Counted from the stretch's first letter, positions 7,041 to 16,700 are shown. The stretch: 64,000 nt of DNA from Sinorhizobium sp. A49 (GCF_002002725.1 NZ_MUNW01000059.1:1-64000); one strand, 5' to 3'. A program made the numbers and translations. The notes: generated from the sequence alone by a model not told the origin.

Positions 7041-8537
7041 ATGAAAAAACTAATTGATCTTTCGCACGAAGAAGCAAAGCTTCATCTCCTAAAGGGAAGC
7101 AGCTACTTCAATGGTGACTTCCCTGATTACATCAGTTTCGAGGGCATTTTGAAGGATGTCGCAGCTATACTAAACGGCGGCACCTACTTCGACCATAAGG
7201 CCGTCAACCCGGATACTGTCACCGGAGTAAACTATAGCTTCGTTACGAACAAGGACGGCCGGTTCGCCTGGAGGCCGTTCGAGCTAATGCACCCGGTGAT
7301 CTATGTCTCATTGGTAAATATCATTGGCTCAGCCGAGAATTGGGAGACCATCACCAAGAGGTTCTCTGAGTTTAACGGAGGGGTTGTCGATTGCTGCAGC
7401 TCCCCCGTCCTATCAATCGGCGAGGAAAGCGATAAAGCCACTCAGGTGACGAGTTGGTGGAAGGCGGTGGAGCAGCGCTCTCTTCGGTACTCAATGGAGT
7501 ACAGCCATATCCTGCACACAGATGTTACCGACTGCTATGGTTCTTTATACACCCACAGCGTTGTATGGGCATTGCATGGGCTGGAAGCTGCTAAGAAGGC
7601 AAAGCAGGATCACAATCTGCTGGGCAACAAGATAGATCGGCATATTCAAGCCGGCCGCTATGGTCAAACCAACGGCATCTCCCAAGGATCGTTGCTCATG
7701 GACTTTATAGCGGAGCTCGTTCTCGGTTACGTGGATCAGCAGATCAGCGTCGAGATGGGGGCGGCCTCTGGTGTAAAAATCCTACGTTACCGGGACGACT
7801 ACCGGATCTTCGCCAATAGCGACGAGAAATGCGACAACACCCTCAAGGTGATCAGCGACAAACTCCGGTCCGTCGGAATGAAGTTGAACATAGGCAAAAC
7901 CGCGTTAAGCACGAACGTCGTCGCAGGATCGGTCAAAGAGGACAAGCTAGCCGGTATCGATCTTCAAGATTTAGGGAAAGCTAACGCCAAGACCATTCAG
8001 AAGCAGCTCCTGAGGCTGCACAGCTTCGGTCGGAGACATCCCAACAGTGGAGCGCTCCGGCGACTTGTGGGCGAACTCCACACCAAGATAGTCAGGCTGA
8101 AGAAGAGGCCAGACGATCTAGAAATTCAGGTCGCAATTGCCACCGACATTGCCTTCGTCTCGCCTACCACATTCCCTGCAGTAGCAGGAATACTGAGCCA
8201 TCTTATCGCTTTTGCAGAGAAAGAGGAGAAAGAGCACTTGTGGGCGGCGGTTCAAGGAAAGATGTCACGGGTTCCTCATAACGGTTACTTAGAAATATGG
8301 TTGCAGCGTGTGACGAAGCCGAAGGCCGTCGGCGTGGAATTTGTGGGGACTGAGCCAATCTGCGAAATCGTCAACGGTAAGAACGTGGACCTCTGGAACA
8401 ATGACTGGATAAGCACAAAAAAACTCAAGAAAGCGCTGAAGGTTTCTAAGATTGTCGTCAGCTCCGCAGAGGATGCCGAAGAGACCGTCAAGCCGGAAGA
8501 GATCGAGCTATTTATAGCCAACGCTGAAAATTATTGA
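7041..8537 (+). CDS. Stand-alone reverse transcriptase, UG/Abi (DRT)-like
   Basis: 498 residues from the ATG at 7041, chosen because GGGAG sits five bases upstream; an in-frame TTG at 7029 lacks this. RT core motifs are present in order: L-H-T-D161-V-T-D-C-Y (RT2/3, first catalytic Asp), GQTNGISQGSLL (RT4), Y250-R-D-D253 (RT5 active site) and GMKLNIGKT (RT6). The N-terminus contains SYFNGDFPDYISFEGIL, like the extension of 'unknown group' and abortive-infection RTs. About 200 residues follow the palm and are helix-rich, with no maturase or endonuclease domain, so it is not a group II intron or DGR protein. UG/Abi RTs (DRT, AbiA/K/P2) act in phage defence, some with an adjacent ncRNA. I cannot assign the subgroup by eye. 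The neighbouring RNase HI gene makes this an unusual pairing. Confidence 0.9.
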   Translation: MKKLIDLSHEEAKLHLLKGSSYFNGDFPDYISFEGILKDVAAILNGGTYFDHKAVNPDTVTGVNYSFVTNKDGRFAWRPFELMHPVIYVSLVNIIGSAENWETITKRFSEFNGGVVDCCSSPVLSIGEESDKATQVTSWWKAVEQRSLRYSMEYSHILHTDVTDCYGSLYTHSVVWALHGLEAAKKAKQDHNLLGNKIDRHIQAGRYGQTNGISQGSLLMDFIAELVLGYVDQQISVEMGAASGVKILRYRDDYRIFANSDEKCDNTLKVISDKLRSVGMKLNIGKTALSTNVVAGSVKEDKLAGIDLQDLGKANAKTIQKQLLRLHSFGRRHPNSGALRRLVGELHTKIVRLKKRPDDLEIQVAIATDIAFVSPTTFPAVAGILSHLIAFAEKEEKEHLWAAVQGKMSRVPHNGYLEIWLQRVTKPKAVGVEFVGTEPICEIVNGKNVDLWNNDWISTKKLKKALKVSKIVVSSAEDAEETVKPEEIELFIANAENY

Positions 8538-9007
8538 GCTCGGATGGGTGCCTTTTGCAAGGAGGGCCGGCCCCGACCCTTGCCTTCTAGCAACTTCGGT
8601 CACATCCCAGCTTGCAAACGCTACAGCGCCCTGTTACATCAACCCAGAGCAAATGTCCTCTAATGTATTGATTTTGCAACGACATGTGAGAGATCTGAGG
8701 AAATTCAAATCTCTCTAGCAGCACCATTTTTCCCTTTGACTTCCTTCGGCCTTGTCATCACCTGACGGAGCCAAACTGCGCTGGACACTCATCTGTGCAT
8801 GGCCGCGCAGCTTGCCCAGACATCGACAAACAAAGCCTTGCAATCGTCACATTCAGCTCTTATTTGGCGGAAATCGATATTGCTGACGAACTTTGTGTCG
8901 GCGCCCTAAGCGCGTGAGAGACGGACTTCCCTCTTCAAAATCGGTTATCCTGATCCGGAGGTTTGTTTCCGGGAATGTCTATTACGAACGATTGAAAGGG
9001 AATCGTC
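8538..9007. other. 470-base gap: island right edge and cspA leader
   Basis: No gene seen. A hairpin GCAAGG-N15-CCTTGC (8557-8562 / 8578-8583) with an inner GGGCCGGCCC palindrome follows the RT stop by about 20 bases. It may end that transcript, though no T-run follows. The last 100 bases before cspA should be its 5' untranslated leader and carry a CCGGA-N8-TCCGG hairpin (8955-8972). Composition returns to the chromosomal type here, so the island boundary probably lies within this gap. Confidence 0.45.
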
Positions 9008-9217
9008 ATGGCTACAGGCACAGTAAAGTGGTTCAACAGCACCAAGGGTTTCGGCTTCATTCAGCCTGACGACGGCAGCCCTGATGTCTTCGTTCACATC
9101 TCGGCCGTTCAGCGCGCGGGCCTTTCCGGCCTCAACGAAGGTCAGCAGATCAGCTACGAGCTGACACGCGACCGCAAGACCGGCAAGTCTTCTGCAGACA
9201 ACCTGCAGGCCAAGTAA
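9008..9217 (+). CDS. cspA: Cold-shock protein (CspA family)
   Basis: 69 residues, a complete single cold-shock domain. The nucleic-acid-binding motifs RNP1 (K-G-F-G-F-I, about residues 15-20) and RNP2 (V-F-V-H-I, about 28-32) are intact, and the start [16 protein letters not shown] is canonical. It is an RNA/ssDNA chaperone that melts secondary structure at low temperature or in stationary phase. AAAGGGAATCGTC precedes the ATG. The long upstream leader without coding capacity is usual for csp genes regulated at the mRNA level. A terminator follows 55 bases after the stop. The genome probably has paralogues, so the exact gene letter is uncertain. Confidence 0.95.
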   Translation: MATGTVKWFNSTKGFGFIQPDDGSPDVFVHISAVQRAGLSGLNEGQQISYELTRDRKTGKSSADNLQAK

Positions 9218-9272
9218 TTTTCGCGCGTCGTCGCCAACGCAGATGTGCGGGAGGCGGGACAGCGAATGGGAA

Positions 9273-9296
9273 GGTCGGGTTCGCCCGGCCTTTTTT
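9273..9296 (+). terminator. Rho-independent terminator of cspA
   Basis: GGTCGGG-TTCG-CCCGGCC (one G-U pair) with a stable TTCG tetraloop, followed directly by TTTTTT. Confidence 0.9.
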
Positions 9297-9544
9297 GTTG
9301 CCCTGACGTCATCGGCGGCGGACAAATCCCCTAGGAACCGGCGTCGGTCCAAGTCGGGATTGAGCAGCGACTTCAGAATGTTGCGCCGTCGCCAGTGCGC
9401 CTGTTCGGTACGCCGTCCTGCACGGCATCGATCCCAAAATGCGGCGCAGCCTCCAAGATCGGCCTATCGCATTTCACGGTTCTGCTGCAGCGCCTGCCAT
9501 TCTTGCCAAACGCTTTCGGCTTTTGCCTGACATGCTCGTGGCAA

Positions 9545-9569
9545 GGAACGTTTTGCGACAGCCCGCGTT
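9545..9569 (+). promoter_or_regulatory. EcfG/RpoE2-type general stress promoter
   Basis: GGAAC (9545-9549), 16 bases, then CGTT (9566-9569). This matches the alphaproteobacterial EcfG (RpoE2 in Sinorhizobium) consensus GGAAC-N16/17-CGTT. Transcription would begin near 9576, about 28 bases before the 24-codon gene at 9604. The rest of the 386-base gap after cspA (9297-9544) shows nothing I can name. Confidence 0.7.
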
Positions 9570-9603
9570 ACCTATTCAACCGCAACGACGTGGAGGTTTT
9601 GAA

Positions 9604-9678
9604 ATGAAAGGCATCGTTCTCTGGCTCATGGGCGTACCCCTGATCGCCATCATCCTGCTCTACATGTTCGTGTTCTGA
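9604..9678 (+). CDS. 24-residue single-pass membrane micropeptide
   Basis: MKGIVLWLMGVPLIAIILLY plus four further residues (MFVF). Almost the whole peptide is one hydrophobic transmembrane helix after a lysine at position 2. GGAGG lies eight bases before the ATG, an excellent ribosome binding site. An EcfG-type promoter stands 35 bases further upstream, so the peptide should be induced by the general stress response (starvation, heat, osmotic shock). Similar tiny membrane proteins occur across Rhizobiales as far as I recall, but no function is known to me. It would be missed by usual length cut-offs. Confidence 0.8.
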   Translation: MKGIVLWLMGVPLIAIILLYMFVF

Positions 9679-9842
9679 CGGCGCTCAGGAAAGCTCAGAC
9701 GAGCGGGGAGCCGAAACGTTCTAGCGGAAGACTTAATTTGTAGTTGCAGGCGCCGAGAATTGCGCCTTAACGCAACCTTAAGATTTTCCCCCTAGATTTG
9801 ATAGCGCGATGATGGACAATCGCAACGCTTAAATCCCCTTTT

Positions 9843-9889
9843 GAAACCGGCTCATGCCGGTTTCTTTTTGGCCGGTTTCTTTTTGGCCG
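9843..9889 (+). terminator. Strong terminator with a tandemly duplicated 3' arm
   Basis: GAAACCGGC-TCAT-GCCGGTTTC followed by TTTTT (9843-9869). The 15-base unit GCCGGTTTCTTTTTG is then repeated once more in tandem, giving a second arm and second T-run. It stands about 165 bases after the micropeptide gene. The stretch between holds a GGCGC/GCGCC hairpin near 9750-9768, so this may end the micropeptide mRNA or a separate small RNA. Confidence 0.8.
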
Positions 9890-9907
9890 GTCGTCTCGCC
9901 GCCGCTG

Positions 9908-11212
9908 TCAGACCTTGACGGCCTGTTCGACGAAATCCTCGCTTCCGAAGAATTTCAGATAGCGCTGCACCTCTGCCGCGTCCCCTGTCGCCTTGCGGGG
10001 GTTGTCTGACAGTTTGACTGCCGGCCGGCCGTCGGCATCACTGACCTTGCAGACGATCGATATCGGGTTGAGGCCTCTGATCTCCGTCGGCGCGCAATCG
10101 GCAAAGTCATTGGTGAGGTTCGTTCCCCAACCGAAGCTCATGCGCACGCGCCCTTCGAAATGCCGGTAGGTTTCGATGATCGTCTCGACATCGAGGCCGT
10201 CGGAAAAGATCAAGAGCTTTTCGCGCGGGTCTCGCCCCATCTTCTTCCACCAGGCGACGATCTTCTCGCCGCCTTCGATCGGCGGGGCACTATCAGGGCG
10301 AAAGCCGGTCCAGTCCGCCACCCAGGCAGGCGCATCGCGCAGGAACGCGGCTGTGCCGAAGGCATCGGGAAGCACGATCAACAGATTGCCGCCGTAGAGC
10401 TGGTTCCAGTCCTGCAGCACCTTATAGGGCGCCTGGGCGAGTTCGATGTCGTTACGGGCGAGCGCTGCTGCCACCATCGGCAGCTCGTGCGCGTTGGTGC
10501 CAAGCGCCTCCAGATCCGTGTCCATTGCCAGAAGGACGTTGCTGGAGCCGGAGAAGGATGCGCCGATGCCTTCCTTCAGCGCCTCGACGCACCAGCGCTG
10601 CCACAGGAAGCTATGGCGCCTTCGGGTGCCGAAGTCCGAGATCCTGAGGCTGGGATACTGCCGAAGGCGCTCGACCTTCGACCACATCTTCGCCTTGGCG
10701 CGGGCATAGAGCACATCGAGCGTGAAGGGACCAAGGCCCTTCATCGCCGAGCGCGAGCGCAGCTCGTTGATGATCGCAAGCGCCGGGATCTCCCACATGG
10801 TGGTTTCGGCCCAGCGCCCGCGGAAGGTCAGCTCGAACTGGCCGTCGCGTCGCGACAGCTCGTAATCCGGCAGGCGGAACTTTGCGAGCCAGGCCAGAAA
10901 CTCGGGCGAGAAGATCTGCTTGCGGCCGTAGAACGAGTTACCGGCAAGCCAGATCATTTCCTTCTTGGAGAACCGCAATTCGCGGGCATGGTCGAGCTGC
11001 TCGCGCAGCTCATGCTCGTCGATCTCGTCGGCGAGCCGCACGGTCTTGGTCCGGTTGATCAGCGAGAAGGTCGCGTCCACATCCGGATAGAGCTTCCAGA
11101 TCATCTGCAGCATCAAGAGCTTGTAGAAATCCGTATCGAGCAGGCTGCGCACGATCGGGTCGAGCTTCCAGGCATGATTGTAGACGCGCCTGGCGATATC
11201 GGTCTTGGTCAT
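9908..11212 (-). CDS. pncB: Nicotinate phosphoribosyltransferase
   Basis: 434 residues, full length. It converts nicotinate plus PRPP (with ATP hydrolysis) to nicotinate mononucleotide in the Preiss-Handler NAD salvage pathway. Family landmarks are [13 protein letters not shown] near residue 25, the substrate loop [12 protein letters not shown] (191-202) and GTNAHELPM with His242, the autophosphorylated histidine. [14 protein letters not shown] and a C-terminal [10 protein letters not shown] follow. It is encoded just downstream of the nicotinamidase gene pncA on the same strand, separated by a perfect palindrome, so both salvage steps are together. Cytosolic. Confidence 0.97.
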   Translation of the reverse strand: MTKTDIARRVYNHAWKLDPIVRSLLDTDFYKLLMLQMIWKLYPDVDATFSLINRTKTVRLADEIDEHELREQLDHARELRFSKKEMIWLAGNSFYGRKQIFSPEFLAWLAKFRLPDYELSRRDGQFELTFRGRWAETTMWEIPALAIINELRSRSAMKGLGPFTLDVLYARAKAKMWSKVERLRQYPSLRISDFGTRRRHSFLWQRWCVEALKEGIGASFSGSSNVLLAMDTDLEALGTNAHELPMVAAALARNDIELAQAPYKVLQDWNQLYGGNLLIVLPDAFGTAAFLRDAPAWVADWTGFRPDSAPPIEGGEKIVAWWKKMGRDPREKLLIFSDGLDVETIIETYRHFEGRVRMSFGWGTNLTNDFADCAPTEIRGLNPISIVCKVSDADGRPAVKLSDNPRKATGDAAEVQRYLKFFGSEDFVEQAVKV

Positions 11213-11285
11213 CTCAGGAACTGCTCCTCCTGCAGCGCGGCGCGTTCTGTCATACGCGCTAAGATCGCTGCAACACTTTGAATGA

Positions 11286-11329
11286 CTGCATGTTTCCTTA
11301 AATCGAAGAGGATCTAAGGAAACATGCAG
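11286..11329. repeat. Perfect 15-bp inverted repeat between pncB and pncA
   Basis: Arms CTGCATGTTTCCTTA (11286-11300) and TAAGGAAACATGCAG (11315-11329) with a 14-base loop. From memory, palindromes built on 'GCATGTTTCCTTAAATCG' occur in many intergenic spaces of rhizobial genomes, so this is probably one member of a dispersed family that can act as an mRNA 3'-end or stability structure. No long T-run adjoins it. Confidence 0.8.
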
Positions 11330-11338
11330 CAGGACGGG

Positions 11339-11938
11339 CTAAAGCATCCGCACGCCGGCTTGCCGCATGCGCGTGATCATGGTGGAGAGCGAACCGTTGA
11401 GATCGATACCCCTGGACGCATCGAGCACAACCGAAGTCGAAAACCCTTTCGCAACGGCGTCGAGCGCGGAAAAGGCAACGCAGAAATCGGTCGCAAGACC
11501 ACACAGGGTGACGCTGTCGATACCGCGGTCCCGGAGGTAGCCGGTCAAGCCGGTCGGCGTCAGGCGATCATTCTCGAAGAAGGCGGAGTAGCTGTCGATG
11601 CCGGTGCGAAAGCCCTTGCGGATCACCAGTTCGGCACGCGTCCATTCCAACGCCGGGTGAAAATCAGCACCTGCGCTGCCCTGAACACAATGATCAGGCC
11701 AAAGCGTCTGCTCACCATACGGCATCGTCACCGTTTCGAACGGCGCCTTTCCCGGGTGGACGGAGGCGAAGCTCGAATGTCCGTCGGGATGCCAGTCCTG
11801 CGTCAGCACCACATGCTCGAATTTCCGGATCAGATCATTGACCACAGGCACGATCTCACCGCCGCCGGAAACGGCAAGCGCTCCCCCGGGGCAGAAATCG
11901 TTTTGCACGTCGACGACGATCAACGCTTCACCAGCCAT
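11339..11938 (-). CDS. pncA: Nicotinamidase
   Basis: 199 residues, isochorismatase-like fold. It hydrolyses nicotinamide to nicotinate and ammonia, feeding PncB. The catalytic triad is visible: D10 (VVDVQNDF), K108 (IRKGF) and C153 (GLATDFC). The metal-binding D-x-H-x3-H pattern is also present: D48-W-H50-P-D-G-H54. The gene reads toward pncB and shares its strand; together they form the NAD salvage pair. Full length and intact. Confidence 0.96.
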   Translation of the reverse strand: MAGEALIVVDVQNDFCPGGALAVSGGGEIVPVVNDLIRKFEHVVLTQDWHPDGHSSFASVHPGKAPFETVTMPYGEQTLWPDHCVQGSAGADFHPALEWTRAELVIRKGFRTGIDSYSAFFENDRLTPTGLTGYLRDRGIDSVTLCGLATDFCVAFSALDAVAKGFSTSVVLDASRGIDLNGSLSTMITRMRQAGVRML

Positions 11939-12061
11939 CGCTTTTCCTTCGACCGGACCAATTCCTATCGATCACCAAAATCGATTTAAGTCCAAGATCA
12001 ATCACAGATTTTGAGCGACGGCAACCCGCTTCGGGCATGCTCCGGCACGTTCCTCGAACGC

Positions 12062-12097
12062 AAAAGAAAAAGGGCGCCGACCGCGGTCGACGCCCTT
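12062..12097 (-). terminator. Terminator of rkpU
   Basis: On the minus strand AAGGGCG...CGCCCTT arms enclose the CGACCGCGGTCG palindrome and run into CTTTTTCTTTT. It stands about 25 bases after the rkpU stop. Confidence 0.85.
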
Positions 12098-12119
12098 CTT
12101 AAACTGCAGTTCGAATGGA

Positions 12120-13307
12120 TCAGTTGCTGATGCTGTTGATGTTGTCTGCGATCGAGAAACCGGAATTGGCGATGCCGACCGGCTGCGCAACGAAGTTCAG
12201 GAATTTCGAGAAATCGACCGACGGATGGCGCGATGCGTAGATCACGTCGCGGTTCTTGATCGGGAACGTCTGACCGACGATCAGGCTGTCCGGCTTGCTC
12301 ATGTCGAAGCGGTAGACGATCGGGTAACGCCCCTGGCTGTCGGTCTTCATACCCTTGCGCAACATCTCGTTGAAGCGCTGCTGGCCGAGAAGGCTCATGA
12401 CCACATCCGGCTCTTCGTAGCGGAAAATGAAGTATCCCTTCATATCCAGCGCGTAGTCGGAGCCACCGCCGGCCAAGCCCATGGCTTCCAGCAGATTGAG
12501 ATCGTTGGCGCCGAACTCGACGCGCTGATTGGCCTTGACGGCGCCGAGGATCGTGAAGCGGCGCGGATCGCGCGCAACGAAGATCTGGTCGCCGGGCTTC
12601 ACATGGATGTTTTCAGACGGGTTCTCGATGATCGACTTCAGGAGAACCGTGCCGGTCTTCTTGCCGCGCACCAGCGTCACGTAGGTCTCGTAGGGCTGAG
12701 CGACCGGACCGCCTGCCTTGGCGATGACCTCGTTGATCGTTTCGTCGACGAGGCTGAGCGGCACGACTGCGGACTTGCCGACGGCACCCGAAACGGTGAC
12801 GTTGCGCGACGCGGTGCTCATGCTCGTGACGATGACGTCGGGCTCGACCGCCTTCTGCTTCAGCGCTTCCAGGATTGCCTGGCGCGCCTGCTCCAGGGTC
12901 AGGCCGGCAAACTGGACGGAGCCGACATAGGGAATGGCTGCCTTGCCGTCAGGCTGAACGACCAGATCGATGCTTGTCTGCTTGGAATCCTGCGTCGAGA
13001 AGAGACCGTCGCTGCCGGCCTCGAAGATCGACACTTTCAGGGCGTCACCGACACCGATAACAACGCGGCCGACGCCGCCGCCAATGCCGAACCGGCGGTT
13101 GAGCGTAGACGATACATAGTCGGACACAAGGCGTGCGGACTGGCCGCTCACGTCGACGATGTCAAAGACTGTGGCGTTCTTTCGACCGATTTCGGCGCCG
13201 GATTGACCAGCATCCGCAACAATGGCTCCGGCCAGCGGCCCTTCGCCCGGAACAGCCTGACATCCCGCAAGTGCGGTAGAAAGCAGAAGGGCAGCTACAC
13301 GTTTCAA
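12120..13307 (-). CDS. rkpU: Outer-membrane polysaccharide export lipoprotein (RkpU)
   Basis: 395 residues. It starts with a lipoprotein signal peptide ending in the lipobox L13-A-G-C16, so it should be lipidated and sorted to the outer membrane. The Poly_export (Wza/KpsD) domain begins near residue 75 (GDALKVSIFEAG). Soluble ligand-binding beta-grasp repeats follow (VSGAVGKSAVVPL near 172 and FTILGAVKANQRVEFG near 250). This type forms the periplasm-spanning export channel for capsular polysaccharide. The gene is divergent from rkpA across a 405-base spacer, as in the Sinorhizobium rkp-1 region, which is why I use this name. A terminator follows. Confidence 0.85.
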   Translation of the reverse strand: MKRVAALLLSTALAGCQAVPGEGPLAGAIVADAGQSGAEIGRKNATVFDIVDVSGQSARLVSDYVSSTLNRRFGIGGGVGRVVIGVGDALKVSIFEAGSDGLFSTQDSKQTSIDLVVQPDGKAAIPYVGSVQFAGLTLEQARQAILEALKQKAVEPDVIVTSMSTASRNVTVSGAVGKSAVVPLSLVDETINEVIAKAGGPVAQPYETYVTLVRGKKTGTVLLKSIIENPSENIHVKPGDQIFVARDPRRFTILGAVKANQRVEFGANDLNLLEAMGLAGGGSDYALDMKGYFIFRYEEPDVVMSLLGQQRFNEMLRKGMKTDSQGRYPIVYRFDMSKPDSLIVGQTFPIKNRDVIYASRHPSVDFSKFLNFVAQPVGIANSGFSIADNINSISN

Positions 13308-13712
13308 CTACGACACTCCGAATTCGGCACAGGTATGATTCTACTCATAGTTCTGCACCGCATGATTTCCCGGTCGGGAATCCGCCGGTCTCTGAAAAGC
13401 ACAATAGCCGTCTCACAACAAGTCACTTGCAGACGAAGACAAGCAAAATAATTGGCCCTGCGCTTTTCCGGTCATACCTCCTACACCTTGCCGGGTTTGC
13501 CGCCCGATTTGTCTTGGATGAAGGTTCTTGGCATGTATATGTTAGGCCTTTGGACTTGAAAGCTAGGCACTTTAAGTTAAAAGCTGCCTAATGAGGCGGA
13601 ACGAATATACGTGGGGATAACCCTGGGGCGGGATGATTGGCGGTTGCGTTTTCCGCTTGGAGCCGCAATCGCAGATGCAACTTTAACGTCAGCTTAGAGC
13701 GTTCGATCATAT
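13308..13712. promoter_or_regulatory. Divergent rkpU/rkpA control region
   Basis: 405 bases with no gene, between two divergent capsule genes. A 27-base imperfect palindrome TAGGCA...TGCCTA (13564-13590) with inner TTTAA/TTAAA lies about 125 bases before the rkpA start and could be an operator. A CTTGGCATGTATATGTTAGG stretch near 13530 resembles a sigma70 promoter only loosely. I cannot assign transcription starts. Confidence 0.4.
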
Positions 13713-16700
13713 ATGGCTGTTGAGATTATTGGGCGTGCATGCCTCGCCCCTGGAGCAGAATCGCCTTCGGCGTTGTTCAAACTTCTTCGTCAGGGCAAGT
13801 GCACAGTCACCAGCATCCCCTCCGATCGCTGGGACGTTGCACGTTTCTGGCACCCGGTCATGGGAACGCAGGGGAAAACCTACTCCTTTGCTGCCGGCGT
13901 GCTCGATCAACTCTATGATTTCGACCCGGCCGTCTTCGGCATGTCGCAGCGCGAAGCCATGTATATGGATCCGCAGCAGCGCGTGCTCCTGCAGCTTGCC
14001 TGGCGTGCCCTTGAAGACGCCAATATCTCCACGACCTCGCTGCACGGCGAGAATGTCGGCGTTTATATCGGTGCATCGAGCCTCGACCATGCCAATCTGA
14101 CGGTCGAAGATCCGGCTGCCGCCGGGCCGTACTTCATGACCGGCAACACTCTGTCGATCGTCTCCAATCGCATTTCGCACATTTTCGGCTTAAGCGGCCC
14201 GAGCATGACCGTCGATACGGCCTGTTCCTCCTCGCTCGTCGCGCTCGATCAGGCGATGCGGGCGCTCAACGCCGGCGAGATCGATACGGCGATCGTCGGC
14301 GGCGTCAATATTCTCGCCCATCCCCTGCCGTTCGTCGGTTTTGCGCAAGCGCGCATGCTTTCGCCCGAAGGGCTCTGCCGCGCCTATGACAACGATGGCG
14401 CGGGCTATGTGCGCGCCGAGGGCGGCGTCGTGTTCGTGTTGCGCCGCTCTGACCGCGCCCGCAAGGAAAAAGACCGGAGCTACGCCCGGATCGTTGCGTC
14501 AGGCGTCAATTCGGCCGGCCGGACCAACGGCATCTCCCTGCCTTCGCGCGAAGCCCAGGCAAACCTGCTCAGGGCGATCTACGAAGGCAACGGCATCGAT
14601 GCCAACCAGGTCGCCTTCGTCGAAGGTCACGGCACGGGCACCAAGGTCGGCGACCCCGCGGAAGTCTGGTCCATCGGCACGGTCATCGGCGCCAACCGCC
14701 GGGCACCGGTTCCGATCGGCTCGATCAAATCGAACATCGGCCACACCGAACCGGCCTCTGGCCTCTTCGGTATGATGAAGGCGATCCTGGCGCTCGAGAA
14801 CAACTACCTGCCCGCATCGCTGCACTTCGACACGCCGAACGAACATATCGATTTCGACGGCCTGAACGTGCGTGTCACCGCAAGTCCGATCGAGCTTTTG
14901 CGCGGCAAGCGCGCCCGGCTTGCCGGCATCAACTCGTTCGGTTTCGGTGGCGCCAACGCCCACGTGGTCATCAGCGACCCGGAGCCGGTTTCCGAAGACA
15001 AGATCAACAATCCGCCGTCGTCAGGGCATGTCTTCCTCGCAAGCGCCCACACCGCATCAAGCCTTGAAGCCCTGCTGAAGGACTACAAGACGCGTTTCGC
15101 CAACGCGTCCAAGGGCGAGATCCGCTCGATGGTCGCGGCTTCCGGCGCCAACCGCACCCATATGCGATATCGGTTCGCAGCCCGCAGCGACCATCCCGAA
15201 GATATCGTGCGTGCGATCGCGAGCCATGTGGAAAAACCGGGATCGGATATCGGCGAAGTCGGCGAAGCGGTCACCAGAGATGCCAAGGTCGCCTTCGTCT
15301 TTTCCGGCAACGGCTCGCAGTGGGCCGGCATGGGCGTCGAAGCGTTCCGTGAGAACCTTCACTTCCGCCAGTGTTTCACCTCGGTCAGCGCACTCTTCAA
15401 GTTCCATTCGGACATTTCGCTGATTGAGCTTCTGACCGATCCCGACCTCGACAAGAAGCTGTCCGATACGAAGATCGCCCAGCCGCTGCTCTTCGCGGTT
15501 CAGGCGGCCCTTTCCGATTCGCTTGTCGCCATGGGCATCAAGCCGGTCGCCGTCTTCGGTCATTCGGTCGGCGAAATCGCCGCTGCCTATGCGGCCGGCG
15601 CGCTGTCGATGGTCGATGCCGTCTCGATCGTCGCCAAGCGGTCGCTGCATCAGGACCTGCTTGCCGGCCATGGCACGATGGCCGCCGTCATGCTGGGTGA
15701 AGATGCTGCACGCGCCTTTGCCGAGGCCCGCGGCCTCGACGAGCTTTGCATCGCTGCCGTCAACGCCCATAATTCTGTGACGATCTCGGGCCCGGCGCAT
15801 CAGATTTCCGCTTTCCGCGACGCAGCGCGCAAGGCCAAGATCCCGGTCCAGATTCTCGACATCAACTACCCCTTCCACCACCCGATCATCGACCGGGCAA
15901 AGGACGCGTTCCTCTCGGACATCCCGGACATCGCGCCACGACGCGCGGAAGTCACCTATCTGTCGACGGTAACGGGTGCTGCCCTCGACGGCACGCAGCT
16001 CGACCCGGACTACTGGTGGAAGAATGTCCGCGAGCCGGTTCGCTTCCAGGCGGCGGCAGAGGCGGCGATCGAGCTCGGCTGCCGGCTCTTTGTTGAGATT
16101 TCTCCGCGCCCGATCCTTTCTTCCTACGTCAAGGAAACGATCAAGCAAGCGGCCTCTCCGGGCATGGTCGTGCCGACACTGCTCAGAGATGTCGGAGAGA
16201 CCGGCCAGGATCCGATTTCGGCCGCCATGGCGCGGGCCGTCGCCCACGGCGCCATCGTCGACACGACACGCGTCTTCGGCAAGCGCAATGCGGCGATCTC
16301 GCTGCCGAGCCTGCCGTTCGAGCCGGTCGAACTGCGACCGGCTGCCACCACCGACGCCACGGACCTCTTCGGCCGCACCGCAAAACCCTATCGCCTGACC
16401 GGCTGGCGCAGCGATCCGAACAGCGGCAGCTGGAAGAACCACATCGACGCGCCGCTGTTTCCGGATCTGGCCGAGCATGTCGTCGACGGCAAGGCGATCC
16501 TGCCCGGCAGCGGCTTCATCGAAATCGCCGTCGCAGCCGCGCAGCAGTTTTATGGTACCGACGAGGTCGAGATCACCAATCTGGAGATTGTCCGACCGCT
16601 GGAACTCAGCGACAGCCGCATCATGGAGCTGTCGACTGTCCTGTCGCCGGAAACCGGCGACATCGAAATCCGCTCGCGCGAACGGCTGTCGGAAGACGAC

